Of a stretch of DNA of 43,667 nucleotides, positions 39,435 to 43,667 are shown piece by piece. The first letter of the stretch is position 1; every line of letters starts with the position of its first letter. Source of the DNA: Akkermansia muciniphila (GTDB lineage Bacteria > Verrucomicrobiota > Verrucomicrobiia > Limisphaerales > UBA9464); NCBI GenBank assembly GCA_945898055.1, contig CAMDGV010000036.1, forward strand, positions 1 through 43,667, given 5' to 3'. Position numbers and translations under genes: made by a program. The notes below the pieces were generated by a model. It was not told the DNA's origin. It made no database searches and saw nothing but the letters and a program-made list of their open reading frames with translations.

Positions 39435-39697
39435 TTCCAATTTACTTTCAAGATGAACTTTATTTCAGCCCCCATTCTTTGACCTAAAATCGGATCTGCC
39501 GTTTGGCGGGTGATGACTTTCCCCCTTTGAACCGGCCAACCGACCGCGTCGGTACAAGCAGTGTTACCGACTCTGTACATTCTCAAACGGCAAGTGGTAC
39601 TAGGCGACGCTTGAGGCGACGTCTTGGCTCGGGATCGCCCGCCAAAACCGCCCAATCCAATGCTCTGTACTTTGTAAACTTTGTGTACCGCGGCTGG

Positions 39698-39734
39698 TCA
39701 TCGGGGACAGGTCAGTAGTAACCTGTCCCGATGA
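39698..39734 (+). promoter_or_regulatory. Strong inverted repeat that contains the start codon of the VOC gene
   Basis: The left arm TCATCGGGGACAGGT (39698-39712) pairs with the right arm ACCTGTCCCGATGA (39721-39734) with a single extra G in the left arm and an 8-base loop. The right arm includes the ATG at 39731. In the mRNA this would sequester the start codon. The GGGGACAGGT/ACCTGTCCC core also resembles small palindromes spread by REP-associated transposases, so the element may be a mobile repeat rather than a designed switch. Confidence 0.6.
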
Positions 39735-40144
39735 TTGTCCTTCGCCTTCTCCACACACGATATCGGGTCAACGATTTGGAGACATCGGTCGCCTTTTATA
39801 AGTCGGTCCTTGGACTGGAAGAAGTCCGGCGCCATAGCTCTCCAAGGGGATCTCAATTGGTTTTTCTCAAGGCACCGCAGAGCGAGGAAACCATTGAACT
39901 CTGCCAGTATCCCGCTGCGGGGCCGGTCTTGGTGCAGGCGGATCTGACCCATGTAGCCTTTGAGGTCACTAGTTTGGCCGAGTTCGGTGAGCATTTGGGT
40001 CGGTTAGGGTTGAAGTATAGCGATGGTCCCACCTACAGGGCGGGTGGATCGGGAGGATTCGCTTTTATTGATGCGCCAGAGGGGTATGAAATCGAACTGA
40101 TTGAACGGTCGGCGGCGCCGCCGGCGGTGGGAGCCAGCTATTAA
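39731..40144 (+). CDS. VOC-family protein, glyoxalase I-like
   Basis: A 137-residue vicinal-oxygen-chelate protein. It begins LRLLHTRYRVNDLETSVAFYKSVLGLEE, continues ETIELCQYP, DLTHVAFEVTSLAEF and ends GGFAFIDAPEGYEIELIER. The H, E, H, E metal ligand positions fit lactoylglutathione lyase, which detoxifies methylglyoxal, but this short form could serve another substrate. Its start codon sits within an inverted repeat, and no Shine-Dalgarno is visible before it. The next gene, folP, follows by 23 bases. Confidence 0.88.
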   Translation: MIVLRLLHTRYRVNDLETSVAFYKSVLGLEEVRRHSSPRGSQLVFLKAPQSEETIELCQYPAAGPVLVQADLTHVAFEVTSLAEFGEHLGRLGLKYSDGPTYRAGGSGGFAFIDAPEGYEIELIERSAAPPAVGASY

Positions 40145-40167
40145 CCCTTTTACGAATTAGAACGACG

Positions 40168-41007
40168 ATGGTTTTTGTTGCGCGCCAATTTCGTTTTGAG
40201 TTTCCGAGGGTCCCGGTCGTGATGGGTATTCTCAATGTAACCCCCGACTCGTTTTCGGATGGGGGGCAGTTTTTGGATGTCGAACGAGCCGTGGCGCGTG
40301 CGGAAGAAATGGTGAGTGAAGGAGCGGAATTGATTGATGTGGGAGGAGAATCGACGCGGCCTGGGGCAGTGCCTTTGGGAGAGTCAGAAGAGTTGTGTCG
40401 AGTCCTTCCTGTGGTTCGCCGATTGTGTTCGCGAGTCGCGGTCGCTGTCTCGGTGGATACACGAAAAGCAGCGGTGGCGCGGGCGGTGCTTGATGTGGGG
40501 GCGTCGATGATCAATGATATCGAAGCAACCCGATTGAATCCTGAGATGTGGCGTGTCGTGGCTGAATCTGGGGCGGGATACTGTGCGATGCACATGCAAG
40601 GAACTCCGGAAACGATGCAGATCAATCCGGTGTATGAGGATGTCGTCTCGGAGATAGGGTCGTTTTTTGAAGATCGATTGGGGCGACTGAGTGCGGTGGG
40701 GGTGAGGAGTGAACGAGTGTTGCTTGATCCGGGAATTGGCTTTGGCAAAACTTTGGAACAGACGCTGGCGTTGCTGCAGGGGCTTCCTCAATTATGCCGA
40801 GCTGGGCGGCCAATTTTGTTGGGTATTTCGCGAAAATCATTCATGGGAAAAGCACTGGGAATTAAATTGGAAAATCGGCTTCCCGCTGCGTTGGCTTGCT
40901 CTCTCTGGGCGGCAGCCCGAGGCGTGAGCTTCTTTAGGACTCACGACGTGGCGGCAACCGTGCAGGCCTTGCGCCTGCACGCTTTGTTGGGAGATCAGTT
41001 ACGGTGA
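40168..41007 (+). CDS. folP: Dihydropteroate synthase
   Basis: FolP joins pterin pyrophosphate with p-aminobenzoate in folate synthesis. Signatures of the 279-residue barrel: MGILNVTPDSFSDGG, GAELIDVGGESTRPGA, VDTRKAAVARA, INDI, MHMQGTPETMQ, LLDPGIGFGKT and GISRKSFMG. All catalytic loops are intact. Its stop codon overlaps the GTG start of cdaA in GTGA, so the two are translationally coupled; folP-cdaA-cdaR is a common order. It begins at the ATG preceded by ACGACG, with no strong ribosome site. Confidence 0.97.
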   Translation: MVFVARQFRFEFPRVPVVMGILNVTPDSFSDGGQFLDVERAVARAEEMVSEGAELIDVGGESTRPGAVPLGESEELCRVLPVVRRLCSRVAVAVSVDTRKAAVARAVLDVGASMINDIEATRLNPEMWRVVAESGAGYCAMHMQGTPETMQINPVYEDVVSEIGSFFEDRLGRLSAVGVRSERVLLDPGIGFGKTLEQTLALLQGLPQLCRAGRPILLGISRKSFMGKALGIKLENRLPAALACSLWAAARGVSFFRTHDVAATVQALRLHALLGDQLR

Positions 41008-41837
41008 GTTGGCTTCTGGCAATCTCTCTGGCTGCTTGGCGGCCCGTGGTGGAAATCACCCTTTTGGCGGTCGGCATTTACTATGCTTACCGTTTTCTCA
41101 AAGGGACTCGTGGGCAGGCTGTCGTGACAGGCTTCGTCGTCGTTTTGTTAGTGCTGACCCTTACAGTTCGACTTTTACGATTGGATGTTCTTAGTGCCTT
41201 GCTGAACCTTATTCTCCCTTTTTTGGCTTTAGCCATCGTCGTGGTTTTTCAACCGGAAATTCGCCGGTTGCTCGCCGAGGTGGGTAATCTTTCGGTTTTT
41301 ACCAATTCACAGGAACAGCGCGAGAATTTGGAAGTCATTGTCGAAGCCGTGGGACGATTGGCTCCGACGCCTGTCGGTGCTCTGATTGCGATTGAACAAA
41401 GTATTTCCATTCAAGAAACGATCGAGTCGGGTATTTCGGTTGATTGCGAGGCAACCCCCGAAATGATTGAAACGATCTTTTTCCCAAATAATGCTATTCA
41501 CGATGGTGCCATTATCATTAAAGGCGATCGTATTTTGCGAGCTGGAGTGATCTTTCCGCTGACGCAGCGGGCAGATTTGCCCAAGTCGTTGGGGACCCGC
41601 CATCGGGCGGCGATTGGATTAACCGAAGAAACCGATGCCGTAGTCGTGGTGGTCTCGGAGGAAACCGGCGCTGTCTCGATAGCGCATAAGGGGCAGTTGA
41701 CTCGGAATGTATCGATTGGGCAGTTGCGCTCCTTTTTGACCGGGGTGTTGGTCCGACGATCGCAACCGCGTAATGCCATGAGTTTCCTCCGTCGTTGGGG
41801 GAGTGAGACAACTCGTAACCCTTCCAAGTTAGATTGA
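41004..41837 (+). CDS. cdaA: Diadenylate cyclase CdaA
   Basis: CdaA makes cyclic di-AMP from two ATP. Three N-terminal membrane helices (about 1-80) precede a DisA_N domain with the DGA motif (AIHDGAIIIKGDRI) and the RHR motif (LGTRHRAAIGLTEETDAVVVVVSEETG). The GTG start at 41004 overlaps the folP stop. CdaA is membrane-bound and normally regulated by CdaR, encoded three bases downstream. The typical third partner, glmM, is not next, probably because a transposon sits there. Confidence 0.96.
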   Translation: MSWLLAISLAAWRPVVEITLLAVGIYYAYRFLKGTRGQAVVTGFVVVLLVLTLTVRLLRLDVLSALLNLILPFLALAIVVVFQPEIRRLLAEVGNLSVFTNSQEQRENLEVIVEAVGRLAPTPVGALIAIEQSISIQETIESGISVDCEATPEMIETIFFPNNAIHDGAIIIKGDRILRAGVIFPLTQRADLPKSLGTRHRAAIGLTEETDAVVVVVSEETGAVSIAHKGQLTRNVSIGQLRSFLTGVLVRRSQPRNAMSFLRRWGSETTRNPSKLD

Positions 41838-41840
41838 TTC

Positions 41841-42233
41841 ATGAGCTTCGCGTCCTTTATATCCGAAAATCGCTGGCAAAAGAGTGCGTCCTTTTTGCTG
41901 GCAGTGCTGATTTGGTTGACGGTGAATGCAGAGTTGAGCCGTGGGGGTGCACCCTCGCGAACTCGACTCTTTTTGAATATTCCAGTGGGGCAATTGGATT
42001 CTAGTGGGATCGGTACAAATCGTTTCCGGGTGAGTCCAGCCGTGGTGAATGTTAAAGTAGAAGGGCGGCCCGAGACCCTTCAGTTGTTGCGACCGGATGA
42101 ATTGGAGGTTTATGTGACTATTTCGAGTGGGGAAGTTCGTCCCCAATTTTTAGGGCGAGTCCAAGTCCGGGCGCCGGGAGTTCGTTCCGCGGAGGCCATT
42201 CCAGAAGAGGTGAAGGTGGAGAGGGATCCTTAG
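41841..42233 (+). CDS. cdaR: YbbR-domain regulator CdaR, single-repeat form
   Basis: A 130-residue membrane-anchored protein: one N-terminal helix (SASFLLAVLIWLTVN) and a single YbbR domain (FLNIPVGQLDSS...VNVKVEGRPETLQLLRPDELEVYVTIS). In Firmicutes CdaR has several YbbR repeats; here there is only one, as in many Gram-negative bacteria. It binds CdaA and tunes c-di-AMP synthesis. The stop is natural, so it is not cut by the transposon that begins about 180 bases later. Confidence 0.88.
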   Translation: MSFASFISENRWQKSASFLLAVLIWLTVNAELSRGGAPSRTRLFLNIPVGQLDSSGIGTNRFRVSPAVVNVKVEGRPETLQLLRPDELEVYVTISSGEVRPQFLGRVQVRAPGVRSAEAIPEEVKVERDP

Positions 42234-42410
42234 AAAACAGAGGGTGGTTTTGGAGTTCAGCGCGTCTTGCTGGGAAGGTGACTCGCTGGCAAAACCACAG
42301 GCTGGGGTGAACCCTAGGGCTGATTCATCTGCATCTGAATAGTTGCCTGTGAAGTGGGATCGTTTGCGTTTTGACCGATTTATTTTTACAGCCCGTGTTT
42401 AAGATTTGCG

Positions 42411-43667
42411 GTGCGTAGCACCAATTTGCCCGCCGAAGCGGATCTTCTCAAGCGAGTCACGGTCCGTCTGATCGATTCCGATGAGCGTGAGGAGTTCGAC
42501 CGCCGGCTCGAGGCCGACCACTACCTTGGCAAATGCGCGCTTTACGGCCCCTCGCTTCGTTACGTGGCCGAACTGGATGGCCAGGACGTCGCCTTGATTG
42601 CCTTTGGCGTCGCCGCCTTGCACCTCAAGGCACGGGATCGCTGGATTGGCTTCATCCCCGGGGCTGCGCCCTCCTGCGCCAGGCAAGGCTGCCCGAGCCG
42701 CTTGCCGACTACGAGACGCCGGTCGCCGGGCCCTGTCCTCTTCAGGCCCACGCCCTGGGCGATCTCTATCAGCGCTTCCAACAGTTGGGAGATCCACGCC
42801 GCGGCCACGGACTCCTTCATAGTCACTCCTTTATTCTCGCGACCGCCGCTGTGTGCACTCTCATGGGAGCCGGCGGCTTCCGGGATTTCGAGGCTGTCAG
42901 TAGCAAGTTCACAACCCGCCAGTTCAAGGCTCTGGGTTGTCGCCCCGACACCCACGGTCAGTTGCGCTCGCCGAGCGACTCGACCTTTCGGCGCGTCATC
43001 AACGACTGCGACGTCCGGACCTTTGTGCGGATTGTCGGACAATGGATGCTCGAGCAGGAAATCTCAGCCATCGCCCGACTCGCTCTCGACGGCAAGACGC
43101 TCCGCGGCAGTGGTCGTCGGGACGGCAAGCCACTGCAGATCTTCTCGGCCGTCACGCACCACCTGCGCCTGACACTCGAACAGGTGCCGATTGAGGAAAA
43201 AACCAACGAAATCCCCAACTTTGTCCCCCTGCTCAAAGAACTGGATCCGCCGCCCGGAACGTTGATCACGGCCGATGCTATGCATTGCCAGCAAGAGTCG
43301 GCGCGGTATGTCGTGCAGGAGATGGGAGGTGACTATCTCTTCGGGTTGAAAGGCAACCAGAGCGAAATCCTCGATCGAGCCCAACGCCTGCTGGCCCAGC
43401 AGGCTTTCCCCCCCTGAGGCAGAGGCGAAGTGGGAAAAGCATCACGACCGCCTGGAGTGCCGGCAGGTGGCACGCGTCGCCGTGAGTCCCGAGGAGATTG
43501 GCCTGGTGGGTTGCTGGCAGGTGATTGCCGTAAAGCGCGATCGCATCCCCATGAACCCGGCCAAGCCGCCCGGCCAACCCGAGGTGGGATACTACGTGAG
43601 CAGTATCGCGCTGGAGGCCCTGAGCGATGAGGAAATATCCCAGTTGATCCGCGATCACTGGTCGGCC
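42411..43667 (+). pseudogene. Decayed ISAs1-family transposase with N-terminal DruA-like (DUF4338) fragment
   Basis: Three frames must be joined. From a GTG at 42411, frame 1 encodes about 80 residues of the DUF4338/DruA type (LLKRVTVRLIDSDEREEFDR, ADHYLGKCALYGPSLRYVAE, LHLKARDRWIGF), then the homology stops. From about 42685 another frame carries the ISAs1 transposase: HGLLHSHSFILATAAVCTLM, RSPSDSTFRRVI, DGKTLRGSGRRDGKP (candidate first catalytic D) and ITADAMHCQQESARYVVQ (candidate second D), ending at a stop (43416) after seven consecutive C. Removing one C restores the frame, which continues to the window edge with YYVSSIALEAL and IRDHW. It is therefore broken by an internal deletion and a frameshift; the C7 change could also be a sequencing error. 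It runs off the right edge. Confidence 0.85.

Noticed and set aside
39233-39655. 140-codon minus-strand frame after the prenyltransferase gene
   Set aside because: Mostly the shadow of the prenyltransferase 3' end; the remaining part has no recognised fold.
40065-40748. 227-codon frame opposite folP
   Set aside because: Antisense shadow of folP and the VOC gene; rich in Ser/Thr/Arg with no fold signature.

Overview
The window looks like a chromosomal segment of a verrucomicrobial bacterium (Verrucomicrobiota, probably the Pedosphaera/Limisphaerales side). This is inferred from the gene mix, not from a marker gene: a pseudopilin of the [20 protein letters not shown] type with an H...DG tail, a translationally coupled DUF1549/DUF1553 plus DUF1501 pair with Tat-like leaders, a very large lamin-tail/CotH surface protein, a YHYH protein, and many secreted proteins with Sec or Tat leaders. 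Most genes are moderately GC-rich; one AT-rich gene stands out.

Layout. 1-1734: an IS21-family element (start of istB, istA, right end) that appears to be inserted into a minisatellite of 36-40 bp units (1735-2325). 2699-4883: thiC on the minus strand behind a TPP riboswitch. 5023-10338: pyruvate carboxylase and a secreted gamma-glutamyltransferase. 10465-16679: a pseudopilin-like protein and a 1750-residue secreted LTD/CotH/beta-helix protein. 16817-18592: a glnB-amt nitrogen operon with a direct repeat just before glnB. 18600-21440: a small accessory patch holding an AT-rich membrane-anchored protein of unknown function and a REP-associated-type transposase relative that has lost its HUH motif. 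21445-25425: mtnA, a TolB-like propeller lipoprotein and a CLC transporter of the probable fluoride/proton type. 25471-29813: the DUF1501 and DUF1549/DUF1553 pair. 30006-33594: a YHYH protein followed by an MbnP domain fused to a di-heme MauG/MbnH-type peroxidase. 33790-35484: a SASA-type esterase fused to an HExxH domain. 35750-39434: speA, then ubiX and a ubiA-like prenyltransferase. 39731-42233: a VOC protein whose start codon lies inside a strong inverted repeat, then folP-cdaA-cdaR. 42411-43667: a decayed ISAs1-type transposase preceded by a DruA-like (DUF4338) fragment, running off the window.

How the genes fit together. Several blocks are ordinary core metabolism: thiamine pyrimidine synthesis under TPP control, anaplerosis, ammonium uptake with its PII sensor, methionine salvage, polyamine synthesis, quinone prenylation with the prenyl-FMN cofactor enzyme, folate, and c-di-AMP synthesis. 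Between them are envelope and secreted proteins of lineage-specific type. The best candidates for something not well described are the YHYH / MbnP-MbnH fusion pair (possible copper-site maturation within one polypeptide), the esterase-metallopeptidase fusion, the AT-rich RH...HE protein, and the length-variable repeat array hit by an IS21 element. All functional statements are from reading the sequence; no database search was run.
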